Assembly: GCF_003667525.1 (NCBI RefSeq)
Contig: NZ_RCUW01000001.1
Span: 310,001 to 374,000, forward strand
Reading direction: 5' to 3'
Source: Mycetocola_B reblochoni
GTDB taxonomy: Bacteria > Actinomycetota > Actinomycetes > Actinomycetales > Microbacteriaceae
Length of the DNA stretch: 64,000 nt
The stretch's first letter is position 1; each line of letters begins with the position of its first letter. The position numbers were made by a program, and so were the translations under genes. This document shows, piece by piece, positions 34,477 through 43,312 of the stretch. The notes under the pieces are model-generated. The model was not told the DNA's origin, did no database searches, and worked only from the letters and a program-made list of their open reading frames with translations.

Positions 34477-35184
34477 GTGATCCGCACGGCGTGGTGGACG
34501 GTCGTCGACCTCGTGGCGACGGCGCGGCTGCACCTGCGCGCTCTGCGGCTGCCCGTCGTGCCGCCGCACTGGTCGCGCGGCGACGAACGCCTGCCGGAGG
34601 TCGTGCTCGTGCCCGGCGTGTACGAGCAGTGGTGGTTCCTCCGCGACTACGCCGAGCTGCTCAACGCGGCGGGCTACCGCGTCCGGGTGGTGCACGGCCT
34701 CGGCTACAACCTGCGCGGCATCGTCGAGACGGCGGAACTGCTCGCCGCCGCCCTGCGCCGACGGACGGTCGCCGACGCGGGGATCCTCCTCGTCGGGCAC
34801 TCCAAGGGCGGGCTCATCGGCAAGCAGCTGCTGCGCCGCCGCGATCCGGAGCTACGGCTGCACGGTGTCGTCGCCGTGGCCACGCCCTTCGGCGGTTCGC
34901 GGCTGGCCCGGCAGGCGATCGACCCGCACCTGCGCGTGTTCAGCCCGCTCGACCCGACCATCGTCGAGCTCGGCATGGACGCCAGGCTGAACGAGAGCAT
35001 CGTCTCGGTGTACGGCGTCTTCGACCCCGACATCCCCGACGGCAGCACGCTGAGCGACGCGACCAACGTGCCGGTCACCTCGACCGGCCACATGTCGATC
35101 CTCCTGGACGCGGAGGCGGCGCAGGCCGTGCTGGACGCGGTCCGCTCGCTCACGCCCGTGCGGGTCCCCGGCGCCGGGGCCTGA
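34477..35184 (+). CDS. Alpha/beta hydrolase, lipase-like
   Basis: A 235-residue serine hydrolase of the esterase/lipase type. It starts GTG 34477, one base after the previous stop. EVVLVPGVYEQWWFLRDYAELL forms the first strand and oxyanion loop; the elbow is LLVGHSKGGLIGKQLL (Ser109); VVAVATPFGGSRLA is the strand after it; the likely His is in VTSTGHMSILLD. The N-terminus is hydrophobic but no clear signal peptide is visible. Substrate unknown; it may work with the hydrolase upstream on one esterified compound. Confidence 0.88.
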   Translation: MIRTAWWTVVDLVATARLHLRALRLPVVPPHWSRGDERLPEVVLVPGVYEQWWFLRDYAELLNAAGYRVRVVHGLGYNLRGIVETAELLAAALRRRTVADAGILLVGHSKGGLIGKQLLRRRDPELRLHGVVAVATPFGGSRLARQAIDPHLRVFSPLDPTIVELGMDARLNESIVSVYGVFDPDIPDGSTLSDATNVPVTSTGHMSILLDAEAAQAVLDAVRSLTPVRVPGAGA

Positions 35185-35276
35185 CGCGGAGCTACCGCTG
35201 CGCGGGCGTCGACGCTTAGAGTGAGCTGACCGTCCCCTCCTCCCCCGCTTCACGGCCGTCGCGAAAGACCGGACCC

Positions 35277-37034
35277 ATGCCCGTCCCCCGTTTGCGCACC
35301 ACCCTGTCCGTCGTCGTCGCCGCGCTCGTCGCGGTCCCGCTCACCGCCGGGCCGCCCGCCCCGTCTCCGGCGGCGGCCGCCGTCGGCATCGGCTCCGGCT
35401 CCTCCGTGCAGTCCGCGACGGTGGTCCAGGCCGCGGCGGCTGGCGTCCGCGTCGCCACCGCGAAGACGCAGCCGTTCCGCACGGCCCCCGTCCCGACGCT
35501 CAAGGGCCACGTCCGTGCGGGCGCGACGATCACGCTCACGGCCGGCACCTGGTCCCCCGCGGCGACGCTCTCCTACCGCTGGCAGCGGAACGGGAAGACG
35601 ATCAGCGGCGCGACGGGCAGGAGCTACACGCTCACCGCCGCGGACATCGGCGCGAGGATCACGGCGAGCGTCACCGGCTCGGCATCGGGTCGGACGACGA
35701 CGACGCGGACGAGCGCCGCGACGGTCGCGGCCGGCGCCCAGCACTTCGGCACGGCGGGGGCGCCGACGATCAGCGGGACGACGCGCTCGGGCTCGGTCCT
35801 CACGGCCAGGCCGGGGGGCTGGTCCCCCGCCCCTGGCGGCGTGGCCTACCGGTGGCTGCGCGACGGAACCGCCATCCCCAAGGCGACGGGAACGAGCTAT
35901 CGCCTGACGGCGGCCGACATCGGCCGCCGCATCACCGTCGAGACGACGGCGACGCGTCAGCACTTCCGCACCACGACGACCCGGAGCGCCGCGACCCCGG
36001 CGATCACGCCCACACGGTTCACGGCCGCGCCCGTGCCGACGGTCAGCGGGACGGCCCGGGTCGGCTCGACGCTGACGGCGAAGGCGGGCACGTGGACCCC
36101 GTCGCCGACGCTCGGGTACCAGTGGCTGCGGAACGGGGCCGCCATCCCGAAGGCGACGACGGCGAGCTACACCGCGTCGGCCGCCGACGTCTCCGCCCGG
36201 CTCAGCGTCCGCGTGACCGCGAGCCGGAGCGGCCACGAGACGACATCGAGCACGAGCGCCGCCGGCTCGCCGGTCGCCGCGCTGACCTTCGCCTCCCCAC
36301 CAACTCCGACCGTGTCTGGCAGCGCCGCCGTCAGGTCGAAGCTGACCGCGAAGGCGGGGTCCTGGCCGTCCTCCCCGAGCCTCGGGTACCAGTGGCTGCG
36401 CGGCGGCTCCGCCATCCGCGGAGCGACCTCGGCGTCCTACACCCTGACCAGGGCCGACCGCGCCGCGACGATCACCGTCCGGGTGACCGCGACGAAGCCC
36501 GGCTACACCACCGCGAGCAGGGCCTCCGCCGGGGTGGCCGTCCCCTCCGGCGTGCAGTCGCAGATGGCTTACCTGACCAAGCACTGGAACAACTACAACA
36601 CCGGCACCTGGGGCAACCTGAACAGCATCGGGGGCGACTGCGCCAACTTCGTCAGCCAGGGCCTCATCGCCCGCGGCTGGGAGATGACGCCCGAGTGGTA
36701 CAGCCGCAACCGGTCGGCGACGCGCAGCTCGTCGTGGGGCTACGTCCCGGCCATGGACGCGTGGCTGGCGAAGAACGCCAAAAAGACCGGGGCCGTCAGG
36801 CTCAGCTCCTCGCAGCGGAACAAGCTCAAGGTCGGCGACATCGGCATGTTCGACTGGAACGGCAACGGCGTCCCCGACCACACCATGACCGTCTCCAAGG
36901 TCACGACCGTCAACGGCAAGCGGAAGGTCTACTTCGTCGGCCACAACGTCGACAACCGCTACCGCGACCTCGACTACGTCTCGCCCTCCTGGCCCCGGAC
37001 GGCGGTGTGGTTCTGGTCGCTCCCGCCCGAGTGA
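35277..37034 (+). CDS. Secreted amidase-domain protein with four Ig-like repeats
   Basis: A 585-residue exported protein, probably acting on the cell wall. A signal peptide (about 1-37) leads into four ~88-residue repeats (about 68-435). Each has a G-x-T/L-T-A-x-x-G-x-W start, a YxWLRxGxxI core and an SYTLTAADIGxxI-type end. The C-terminal domain (about 430-585) matches the putative amidase family PF12671: GGDCANFVSQGL with Cys455, and DHTMTVSKV with His535, followed by KVYFVGHN. The repeats are likely to bind wall or sugar. Its stop overlaps the EamA start (GTGA). Confidence 0.88.
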   Translation: MPVPRLRTTLSVVVAALVAVPLTAGPPAPSPAAAAVGIGSGSSVQSATVVQAAAAGVRVATAKTQPFRTAPVPTLKGHVRAGATITLTAGTWSPAATLSYRWQRNGKTISGATGRSYTLTAADIGARITASVTGSASGRTTTTRTSAATVAAGAQHFGTAGAPTISGTTRSGSVLTARPGGWSPAPGGVAYRWLRDGTAIPKATGTSYRLTAADIGRRITVETTATRQHFRTTTTRSAATPAITPTRFTAAPVPTVSGTARVGSTLTAKAGTWTPSPTLGYQWLRNGAAIPKATTASYTASAADVSARLSVRVTASRSGHETTSSTSAAGSPVAALTFASPPTPTVSGSAAVRSKLTAKAGSWPSSPSLGYQWLRGGSAIRGATSASYTLTRADRAATITVRVTATKPGYTTASRASAGVAVPSGVQSQMAYLTKHWNNYNTGTWGNLNSIGGDCANFVSQGLIARGWEMTPEWYSRNRSATRSSSWGYVPAMDAWLAKNAKKTGAVRLSSSQRNKLKVGDIGMFDWNGNGVPDHTMTVSKVTTVNGKRKVYFVGHNVDNRYRDLDYVSPSWPRTAVWFWSLPPE

Positions 37035-37945
37035 GCGCTCGGACGGCCCCCTCCTCGCTGCTCGTCGTCCTCGCGGTCGTGAGCGTCCAGTTCGGCAACG
37101 CGGCATCGGGGTCGTTCTTCGATCTCGCGGGCCCGCTGGGCGCGGCGGCGCTCCGGCTCACGCTCGGCGCGACGATCCTCGTCGTGCTGGTCCGGCCGCG
37201 CATCGCGTCGTGGGATCGCGGGACCTGGCTGGGCGCGATCGCGCTGGGGGCCGGCCTGGCGGGGATGAACACCTCCATCTACCTGGCCATCGATCGCATC
37301 CCGATCGGCGTCGCGGTCACGGTCGAGCTGCTCGGCCCTCTCGCGGTCGCCGCCGCGGGAATCCGGCGCACGGTCGACGGCCTCTGGGTGCTCGTCGCGC
37401 TGTGCGGCGTCGTGCTGCTCGGTGCCACCGCCGGGGGCGGAGCCTCGTCGCTCGGGCTGCTGTTCGCCTGCGGTGCGGCGGCGTTCTGGGCGCTGTACAT
37501 CGTCGCGGCGTCCCGCCTCGGGCCGCGGGCGGCCGGCTTCGACGGCATCGCCGTGGCGATGGTCGTCGCGGCGGTTCTGAGCGCGCCCCTCGGCTGGCCG
37601 CAGGCCCTGCCGGCGGTGGTGGCGCGACCGTGGCTGCTGCTGGTGTTCGCGGCGATCGCCCTCGCGACCTCCGCGGTGCCGTACGCCCTCGAGTTCGCCG
37701 CGCTGCGCCGGATGAGCCCGCGAGTGTTCGGGGTCCTCTCCAGCCTGGGCCCGGCGATGGCCGCGGTGGCCGGGCTCGTCGTCCTCGGCCAGCGGCTCGA
37801 CGCCGTGCAGCTGGCGGCGATCGCCCTCGTCGTCGTCGCGAGCGTCGGCGTCATGGCGACCGCGCGCCCGCGGCGGTCGGGCAGGGGCGGGGCCGACGGG
37901 GGCGGGTCGACGAGTCGAGAGCCGACGTCAGGGGGTCGGCGCTAG
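37031..37945 (+). CDS. EamA/RhtA-like exporter (DMT superfamily)
   Basis: A 304-residue permease with about ten helices, in two EamA repeats. The N-terminus SVQFGNAASGSFFDLAGPLGAAALR and YLAIDRIPIGVAVTVELLGPL are characteristic of the RhtA (threonine/homoserine export) branch; the actual substrate is not shown. The second half includes PYALEFAALRRMSPRVFGVLSSLGPAMAAV. A basic Gly-rich tail of ~25 residues ends the protein. GTG 37031 overlaps the amidase stop by 4 bp. Confidence 0.9.
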   Translation: MSARTAPSSLLVVLAVVSVQFGNAASGSFFDLAGPLGAAALRLTLGATILVVLVRPRIASWDRGTWLGAIALGAGLAGMNTSIYLAIDRIPIGVAVTVELLGPLAVAAAGIRRTVDGLWVLVALCGVVLLGATAGGGASSLGLLFACGAAAFWALYIVAASRLGPRAAGFDGIAVAMVVAAVLSAPLGWPQALPAVVARPWLLLVFAAIALATSAVPYALEFAALRRMSPRVFGVLSSLGPAMAAVAGLVVLGQRLDAVQLAAIALVVVASVGVMATARPRRSGRGGADGGGSTSREPTSGGRR

Positions 37946-37948
37946 CCT
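37943..37948 (+). promoter_or_regulatory. -10 hexamer, leaderless AAA ATPase gene
   Basis: TAGCCT, 6 nt (GAAGGG), then GTG 37955. Its first three bases are the TAG stop of the EamA gene. Confidence 0.5.
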
Positions 37949-37954
37949 GAAGGG

Positions 37955-38692
37955 GTGCCGCCCTCCCGCGACGACGAGCCCATGTTCTCCCGCCTTCCCC
38001 TCCTCGCTGTGGAGGAGTCGCCGGAGAACCCGATGCCCCGCGGGGCCTGGCCCGCCACCGTCGCCCCGGTCCGCGCCCTGCTCGACGACGGGCTGCCGCT
38101 CGGGGCGGCCACGGTGCTCGTGGGCGACAACGGCGCGGGCAAGTCGACGATCGTGGAGGGCATCGCCATGGCGTACGGCCTGAACGCGGAGGGCGGCTCG
38201 ACCGGGGCGATGCACCGTTCGCGCGAGAGCGAGTCGCCCCTGGCCGACCACCTGCTGCTCCGCCGGGGCCCCGGCGCCTCGCGCGCGGGCTTCTTCCTCA
38301 GGGCCGAGACCATGCACGGCTTCTACAGCTACCTGGAGGAGGCGCGAATCGGCAGTGCCCTGCACGAGCGCAGCCACGGCGAGTCCTTCCTCGACCTGGT
38401 CGTCGAGCGCTCGCGCATCCGCGGCCTCTGGGTTTTCGACGAGCCGGAGTCGGCACTGTCCTTGCCCGGCTGCCTCGCCCTGATCGGCCTGCTGCGCGAC
38501 CTCGTCGCCGGCGGCTCGCAGGTGATCATGGCGACGCACTCACCCGTGCTCGCGGCCCTTCCCGGCGCCGATCTGCTCGAGCTCGGCGAGTGGGGGACGC
38601 GGCGCAGCGACTACGACTCGCTCGACCTGGTGCGCGGCTGGCGCGGGTTCCTCGACGATCCCCGCCGCTACCTGCGGCATCTGGACGGCTGA
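37955..38692 (+). CDS. AAA family ATPase, ABC-type fold, stand-alone
   Basis: A 245-residue ABC-fold ATPase that is not a transporter subunit. Walker A is GDNGAGKST (57-65); a signature-like SHGESFLDLVVER lies at 139-152; Walker B is GLWVFDEPES with the catalytic Glu162; the H-loop is MATHSPVLAALPGA. The GESF and DEPES layout is that of the small AAA_15/AAA_21 ATPases related to SMC/RecF and OLD-type proteins. No nuclease or other partner adjoins it, so its role is unknown. Confidence 0.88.
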   Translation: MPPSRDDEPMFSRLPLLAVEESPENPMPRGAWPATVAPVRALLDDGLPLGAATVLVGDNGAGKSTIVEGIAMAYGLNAEGGSTGAMHRSRESESPLADHLLLRRGPGASRAGFFLRAETMHGFYSYLEEARIGSALHERSHGESFLDLVVERSRIRGLWVFDEPESALSLPGCLALIGLLRDLVAGGSQVIMATHSPVLAALPGADLLELGEWGTRRSDYDSLDLVRGWRGFLDDPRRYLRHLDG

Positions 38693-38740
38693 TCCCTGGG
38701 GGGGCCGACCGGTGCGGCGTTGCCGCGCCCGGCGAGAAGA

Positions 38741-38786
38741 ACGACTTTTTTATCCATCATCGATCCTATACGATTGCCGACAAGCG
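38741..38786 (+). promoter_or_regulatory. AT-rich promoter region of the PdxA2/TctABC genes
   Basis: A rare AT-rich patch: a T6 run (38746-38751), then ATCG-N8-CGAT symmetry (38759-38774) over TATACG (38767-38772), a possible -10 box with a ~30-nt leader before ATG 38809. The short symmetric site could bind a GntR regulator such as those encoded at 43376 or 44172. Confidence 0.45.
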
Positions 38787-38808
38787 AGCCCGTACGAAGG
38801 AGTATGAG

Positions 38809-39843
38809 ATGCCCCAGAGCACCACTGCAGACCCCGCGACCGCCGTCGCACGCCCCCGCGTCGCCGTCACGCTCGGCGACCCGGCCGGAGTCGGCCCCGA
38901 GCTGGCCGTCCGCCTCCTCGCCGTCGACTCCAACCGGGCCGCCGCCGACATCATCGTCGTCGCCACCCGCGCCGAGCTGGACCGCGCGCAGGCCGAGGCC
39001 GGCGTCACCGTCCCCGTGAGCGACGACGGCGCGCCAGGGACCGTGCGCCTCGTCGACGGACTCGACGAGCCCGGCGACGACGTGCCACTGCGCGAGGTGA
39101 GCGAGGCCGCCGGCCGTGTCACGCTCAGCCGGCTCGAGCGCGCCCTCGACCTGGCGCGCGCCGGCGAGGTCGAGGCGATCGTGTTCGCCCCGCTCAACAA
39201 GACCAGCCTCCACCTGGCCGGCATGCACGAGGAGGACGAGCTGCGCTGGTTCGCCCGCGAGCTCGGCCACGACGGCGTCACGAGCGAGCTCAACATCCTC
39301 GGCCAGCTGTGGACCGCCCGCGTCACCTCGCACATCCCGCACGGCGAGGTCGCCCCGCACATCACCACCGACGCGGTCACCCGCTCGCTCGGCCTGCTGC
39401 ACGAGGTGCTGCGCGACACCGGGATCTCGCAGCCGCGCATCGGCGTCGCCGCCCTCAACCCGCACAACGGCGAGAACGGGCTGTTCGGCCGCCAGGAGAT
39501 CGACGAGATCGCCCCCGCCGTCGAGGCCGCCGCCGCCCGAGGCTGGAACGTGCGCGGACCGTTCCCCGCCGACACGATCTTCCTGCGGCGCGACGAGTTC
39601 GACGGCATCCTGACGATGTACCACGACCAGGGCCAGATCGCCATGAAGCTGCTCGGCTTCGACGGCGGCGTGACCGTCCAGGGCGGCCTCCCCGTGCTCA
39701 TCGCCACCCCCGCGCACGGCACGGCCTTCGACCTGGTCGGGACCGGCCGCGCGGCACTGACCTCCACACAGAACGCCTTCGACATCGCGGCCAGCGTCGC
39801 CGCCAGCCGGGTCGCCGCGCCCGCAGCCGGCACAGGGGCCTGA
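38809..39843 (+). CDS. PdxA2-like 4-phosphoerythronate/threonate dehydrogenase family
   Basis: A NAD-dependent, metal-dependent oxidative decarboxylase of the PdxA superfamily. The 344 residues have VAVTLGDPAGVGPELAVRLL, the loop APLNKTSLHLAGMHEEDE, metal-ligand His in TSHIPHGEV and MYHDQGQIAMKLLGF, and the HGTAFDLVGTG signature. Context argues against vitamin B6 synthesis: it heads a TctCBA transport operon with GntR regulators, as PdxA2 enzymes of four-carbon acid-sugar catabolism do. Its usual partner kinase (DUF1537) is not in the window. AAGGAG lies 8 nt before the ATG. Other options are aromatic cis-diol dehydrogenases of the TphB type. Confidence 0.88.
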   Translation: MPQSTTADPATAVARPRVAVTLGDPAGVGPELAVRLLAVDSNRAAADIIVVATRAELDRAQAEAGVTVPVSDDGAPGTVRLVDGLDEPGDDVPLREVSEAAGRVTLSRLERALDLARAGEVEAIVFAPLNKTSLHLAGMHEEDELRWFARELGHDGVTSELNILGQLWTARVTSHIPHGEVAPHITTDAVTRSLGLLHEVLRDTGISQPRIGVAALNPHNGENGLFGRQEIDEIAPAVEAAAARGWNVRGPFPADTIFLRRDEFDGILTMYHDQGQIAMKLLGFDGGVTVQGGLPVLIATPAHGTAFDLVGTGRAALTSTQNAFDIAASVAASRVAAPAAGTGA

Positions 39844-39848
39844 GCCGA

Positions 39849-39882
39849 GGGGCCGGCAGGACACCGTCGTCCGTCCGGCCCC
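39849..39882 (+). terminator. Intercistronic hairpin between PdxA2 and TctC genes
   Basis: An 8-bp outer stem (GGGGCCGG / CCGGCCCC) plus a 4-bp inner stem (GGAC / GTCC). No T tract. It may attenuate transcription or protect the upstream mRNA. Confidence 0.5.
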
Positions 39883-40094
39883 GCACGCGGCACCTCGCCA
39901 CCCCTGCGCCGTGCCGCCGGGCGCACCCGCGCGCGACCCGCGCGCCCCGATCCGGCGCCACACACCGCCACGCACGACAACGCACCACCGCAGACTCCGC
40001 ACCACACACCGCGCACGCCCGCATCCGCGGACGCGCACTGCCGCTCGCACCGGAGAACGGACTCCGGCGCGACCCCGTGAGGAAAGGAAGGACG
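39883..40094 (+). other. C-rich, G-poor leader of the TctC gene
   Basis: Within the 251-bp gap 39844-40094. The strand is strongly C-rich and G-poor (39961-40020 has about 33 C and 10 G). It ends in GGAAAGGAAGGACG before ATG 40095. No coding signal. Confidence 0.4.
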
Positions 40095-41072
40095 ATGTTG
40101 TCCTTAAGAAAGAAGATGGGCGTCACCGCCGCATCGCTGACGGGCCTGCTCGCCCTCAGCTCGTGCTCGGTGCTCGACGCCCAGGCCACCGTCCCAGAAG
40201 ACTGGACGCCGCGCGGCGCCGTCAAGATCACCGTCGCCTTCGCGCCGGGCGGCGGCTCCGACCGCTCCGCCAGGGCGCTCGCGCAGGCACTCAACGAGGA
40301 GGACCTCGGCTTCAACGCCAACGTCGAGAACAAGGACGGCGGCTCCGGGGCCGTCGGCTGGTCGTCGTTCCTCGGCGAGGAGGGCAACGGCAACTCGCTC
40401 CTGGTCGCCGAGGGTGCCATCAACATCCTGCCGATCCTCTACGACGTCGAATTCGAGTACACCGACTTCACCCCCATCGCCCTGTTCGCCGAGGACTCCC
40501 GCGTCGTCGTCGCCCCGGCCGACTCGCCGTTCGAGGACTGCAACGACCTCATCGACGCCGCGAGGACCGACCGCGTGCTCGCCGGGGTCAGCGGGCTCAC
40601 CGGCGCCGACGCGATCGTGCGCACCGCGCTGGAGCAGGCGGGCGGCGTCGAGTTCGACGCCGTGCCGTTCTCCTCCTCCGGCGAGGTCGTCACGGCGCTG
40701 CTGTCCGGCAACGTCGACTACGCCCCCGTCGCCGCCTCCGTCGCCGCGCCCCAGATCGAGGCAGGCGAGTTCACTGCCCTGTGCAGCATGACCGCTGAGC
40801 GCTACGACGACCCGGTGCTCGCCGACGTGGAGACCGCCAGGGAGCAGGGCATCGACGCGACCGTGTCGCTCTGGCGCGGCTTCTTCGCGGCGGGCGGCAT
40901 CGACGAGGTGCAGCGCCAGTACTGGATCGACGCCGCCAAGCGCGCCATCGACAGCGGCAGCTTCGACCAGTACATCGAGCAGGACATGCTCGTTCCCACG
41001 GAGCTCTACGGCGACGACTTCGCCGACTACCTCGCCGAGTACCAGAAGGAGATGGAGGCGATCTTCTCATGA
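40095..41072 (+). CDS. tctC: Tripartite tricarboxylate transporter, substrate-binding lipoprotein
   Basis: Extracytoplasmic binding protein of a TctCBA secondary transporter. The product is 325 residues with lipobox LSSC (Cys24). The family core is visible in ITVAFAPGGGSDRSARALA, the N-terminal ligand loop, and FDAVPFSSSGEVVTALLSGNVDYAP, the usual second hinge region. The ligand should be a di/tricarboxylate or an acid sugar; the PdxA2 enzyme upstream favours an acid sugar or hydroxy-acid. AAGGAAGGACG precedes ATG; the longer open frame upstream is non-coding. It overlaps tctB by 4 bp. Confidence 0.93.
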   Translation: MLSLRKKMGVTAASLTGLLALSSCSVLDAQATVPEDWTPRGAVKITVAFAPGGGSDRSARALAQALNEEDLGFNANVENKDGGSGAVGWSSFLGEEGNGNSLLVAEGAINILPILYDVEFEYTDFTPIALFAEDSRVVVAPADSPFEDCNDLIDAARTDRVLAGVSGLTGADAIVRTALEQAGGVEFDAVPFSSSGEVVTALLSGNVDYAPVAASVAAPQIEAGEFTALCSMTAERYDDPVLADVETAREQGIDATVSLWRGFFAAGGIDEVQRQYWIDAAKRAIDSGSFDQYIEQDMLVPTELYGDDFADYLAEYQKEMEAIFS

Positions 41073-41614
41073 CCGCCACGCCCCCCACCACGACGGCCAG
41101 GGCCCCGCGCCGCACCGTCCTCATCGCCTACGGCGTGCTCATCGCGATCGGCGCGGCCTTCGCCGTCGGTGCCGCCGTGTCCTACCCGCTGCTCCTGGAG
41201 AACAGCCAGGTCGGCCCCGGGCTGATGCCGCTGGTCGCCGGCAGCGCGCTCGTGCTCGTCGGCCTGCTTCTCGTCCGTCAGGAGCTCACGACCGGCTCCG
41301 TGCTCGAGGGCGACGGCGCCGCCGTCGACACCTCGGGCGAGGACATTGCCAAGCGACGCAGGACCCACCGCAAGCTGCTCAGCGTCATGGGCCTCACCGT
41401 CGTCGCCGCGGCACTCATCCCCGTGCTCGGCCTGCTTCCGGTGATGAGCATGCTCGTGTTCGTGCTCTCCGTGTTCGTCGAGCGCCGCCCCTGGTGGCAG
41501 GCGCTCCTCGTGGCGATCGCCGCCTTCGTCGTGGCGTACGTCATCTTCGTGGCGGTCCTGATGACCCCGCTGCCCTTCGGCATCTTCAACCCCGACGTCT
41601 GGAGCCGACTGTGA
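41069..41614 (+). CDS. tctB: Tripartite tricarboxylate transporter, small membrane subunit
   Basis: A 181-residue subunit of the TctB family with four helices: about 15-40, 47-67, 103-137 (a long hydrophobic pair) and 143-165. A charged cytosolic loop (GEDIAKRRRTHRKLL) splits the halves. ATG 41069 overlaps the tctC stop (ATGA), and its own stop overlaps the tctA GTG (GTGA), so the three subunits are translationally coupled. Confidence 0.92.
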   Translation: MTATPPTTTARAPRRTVLIAYGVLIAIGAAFAVGAAVSYPLLLENSQVGPGLMPLVAGSALVLVGLLLVRQELTTGSVLEGDGAAVDTSGEDIAKRRRTHRKLLSVMGLTVVAAALIPVLGLLPVMSMLVFVLSVFVERRPWWQALLVAIAAFVVAYVIFVAVLMTPLPFGIFNPDVWSRL

Positions 41615-43296
41615 TCGACAACCTCGTCCTCGGCTTCCAGAACGCCTTCACGCCGGAGAACCTGCTCTGGTGCTTCATCGGTGTGCTGCTCGGCACCATC
41701 ATCGGCATCCTCCCCGGCCTCGGCTCGTCGACGGGTGTCGCCATCCTCATCCCCGTCACCCTCGCCTTCGACCCGCTGACCGCGCTCATCATGCTCGCCG
41801 GCATCTACCACGGCTCCCAGTTCGGGGCCACGATCACGGCGATCCTCATCGCGACCCCCGGGGAGGCGTCATCCGTGGTGTCGACCCTGGACGGCTACCA
41901 GATGGCGAGGAAGGGCCGAGCGGGGCCCGCGCTGGCGATCTCCGCGCTCGGCTCGTTCACCGCGGCGATGATCTCGCTCGTCGCCCTCATGGCCGTCGCG
42001 CCCGTGTTCGCCAGCGTCGCGCTCACCTTCGGCCCGCCGGAGATGCTCGCGGTGATGATCCTCGGCCTGTCGACGATCGTCGTGTTCGCCAGCCGCAACG
42101 TCCTCATCGGCGTCGCGATGGGCCTCGGCGGACTGCTGCTGGCCACGGTCGGCGTCGACGTCGGCTCGGGCACCGCCCGCTTCGCCTTCGGCCAGGTCGA
42201 GCTGTACTCCGGCATCCCCTTCGTCGAGGTCATGATCGGGCTCTTTGCCCTCGGCGAGCTGCTCAACCAGTTGCACCAGGGGGCCGTCAAGCCGATCAGG
42301 GCGCGCTTCCGCGACCTGATCCTGACAAAGGAGGACCTGCGCCGCTCCGTCCCGTCCACGCTGAGGGGCACGCTCATCGGCTTCGTCGTGGGCATCCTCC
42401 CCGGCGCCGGGTCGACGCTGGCCTCGTTCATGGCCTACGGGGCGGAGAAGAAGTTCTCCAAGAACCGCGACCAGCTGGGCACCGGCGCGATCGAGGGCGT
42501 CGTCGCCCCCGATGCGGCGACGAACTCCTCGGCGAACATGAACTTCGTCCCCACCCTGACGCTCGGCGTCCCCGGCGGCGCGACGACGGCGGTGCTGCTC
42601 GGCGCGTTCCTGATGTACGGGATCCAGCCGGGGCCGCTGCTGTTCGAGAACCAGCCGGGGCTGGTCTGGGGCCTGCTGGTGTCGTTCTTCATCGGCAACG
42701 TGATCCTGCTCGTGCTCAACCTGCCGATGGCCCCGGTGTTCGCCCAGGTGCTGCGCGTGCCGTACAGCTACCTGTACCCGCTCATCATCTTCACGAGCAT
42801 CGTCGGTGCCTACACGGTGGCCAACAACTCCTTCTCGGTGTGGATCGTGCTCATCTTCGGCGTCATCGGCTACGCGATGAAGCGGCTCAACCTGCCGATG
42901 GCCCCGCTCGTGCTCGGCCTGGTCATCGGACCGCTGCTGGAGAAGTCGCTCGTGCAGACCTCGGCGCTCGGCGACGGCAACATCGGCATCGTCTTCGAGA
43001 GCCCGATCGCGCTGGTCATCCTCGGCCTGGCCGTGCTGATGGTCTTCGGCGGTCGCTTCCAGAAGAAGCTGACGCAGTCGGTGATGGGCGGCCGCAAGGG
43101 CGGCAAGGGCGGAACGCGCAACGGTTCCGCCTTCGTCACGGAGACCAGCTCGGTCGAGGCCGTCGGCGAGCTGGCCGACGAGATCCGGGCCGACGAGCGG
43201 GCCGCGGCCGCCGCGGCCAGGGACTCCCGTCCGGACCGCCGCGGCGACGGCCCGAGCGGCCGGGGAGGAGGGACCCCTCCCCCCGACGGAGACTGA
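41611..43296 (+). CDS. tctA: Tripartite tricarboxylate transporter, large permease
   Basis: The cation-coupled permease of the system, 561 residues with about 12 helices. Family motifs are GTIIGILPGLGSSTGVAIL, GIYHGSQFGATITAILI, PGEASSVVSTLDGYQMA, and the inverted-repeat half GFVVGILPGAGSTLASFMAYG. The last ~65 residues are a hydrophilic tail rich in Gly, Arg and Asp, longer than usual. GTG 41611 overlaps the tctB stop. A strong terminator follows. Confidence 0.95.
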   Translation: MIDNLVLGFQNAFTPENLLWCFIGVLLGTIIGILPGLGSSTGVAILIPVTLAFDPLTALIMLAGIYHGSQFGATITAILIATPGEASSVVSTLDGYQMARKGRAGPALAISALGSFTAAMISLVALMAVAPVFASVALTFGPPEMLAVMILGLSTIVVFASRNVLIGVAMGLGGLLLATVGVDVGSGTARFAFGQVELYSGIPFVEVMIGLFALGELLNQLHQGAVKPIRARFRDLILTKEDLRRSVPSTLRGTLIGFVVGILPGAGSTLASFMAYGAEKKFSKNRDQLGTGAIEGVVAPDAATNSSANMNFVPTLTLGVPGGATTAVLLGAFLMYGIQPGPLLFENQPGLVWGLLVSFFIGNVILLVLNLPMAPVFAQVLRVPYSYLYPLIIFTSIVGAYTVANNSFSVWIVLIFGVIGYAMKRLNLPMAPLVLGLVIGPLLEKSLVQTSALGDGNIGIVFESPIALVILGLAVLMVFGGRFQKKLTQSVMGGRKGGKGGTRNGSAFVTETSSVEAVGELADEIRADERAAAAAARDSRPDRRGDGPSGRGGGTPPPDGD

Positions 43297-43312
43297 GCCG
43301 CCTCCGTCCCTC

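Noticed and set aside
37955..38692. ABC transporter ATPase serving the sugar importer at 57149-60372
   Set aside because: Its motifs and loops are of the AAA_15/21 kind, not MalK/MsiK: no regulatory C-terminal domain, too short, distant and differently expressed.
38809..39843. Annotation as PdxA for vitamin B6 synthesis
   Set aside because: The TctCBA and GntR neighbours and the PdxA2-like loop argue for catabolism; no pdxJ or other B6 gene is near.
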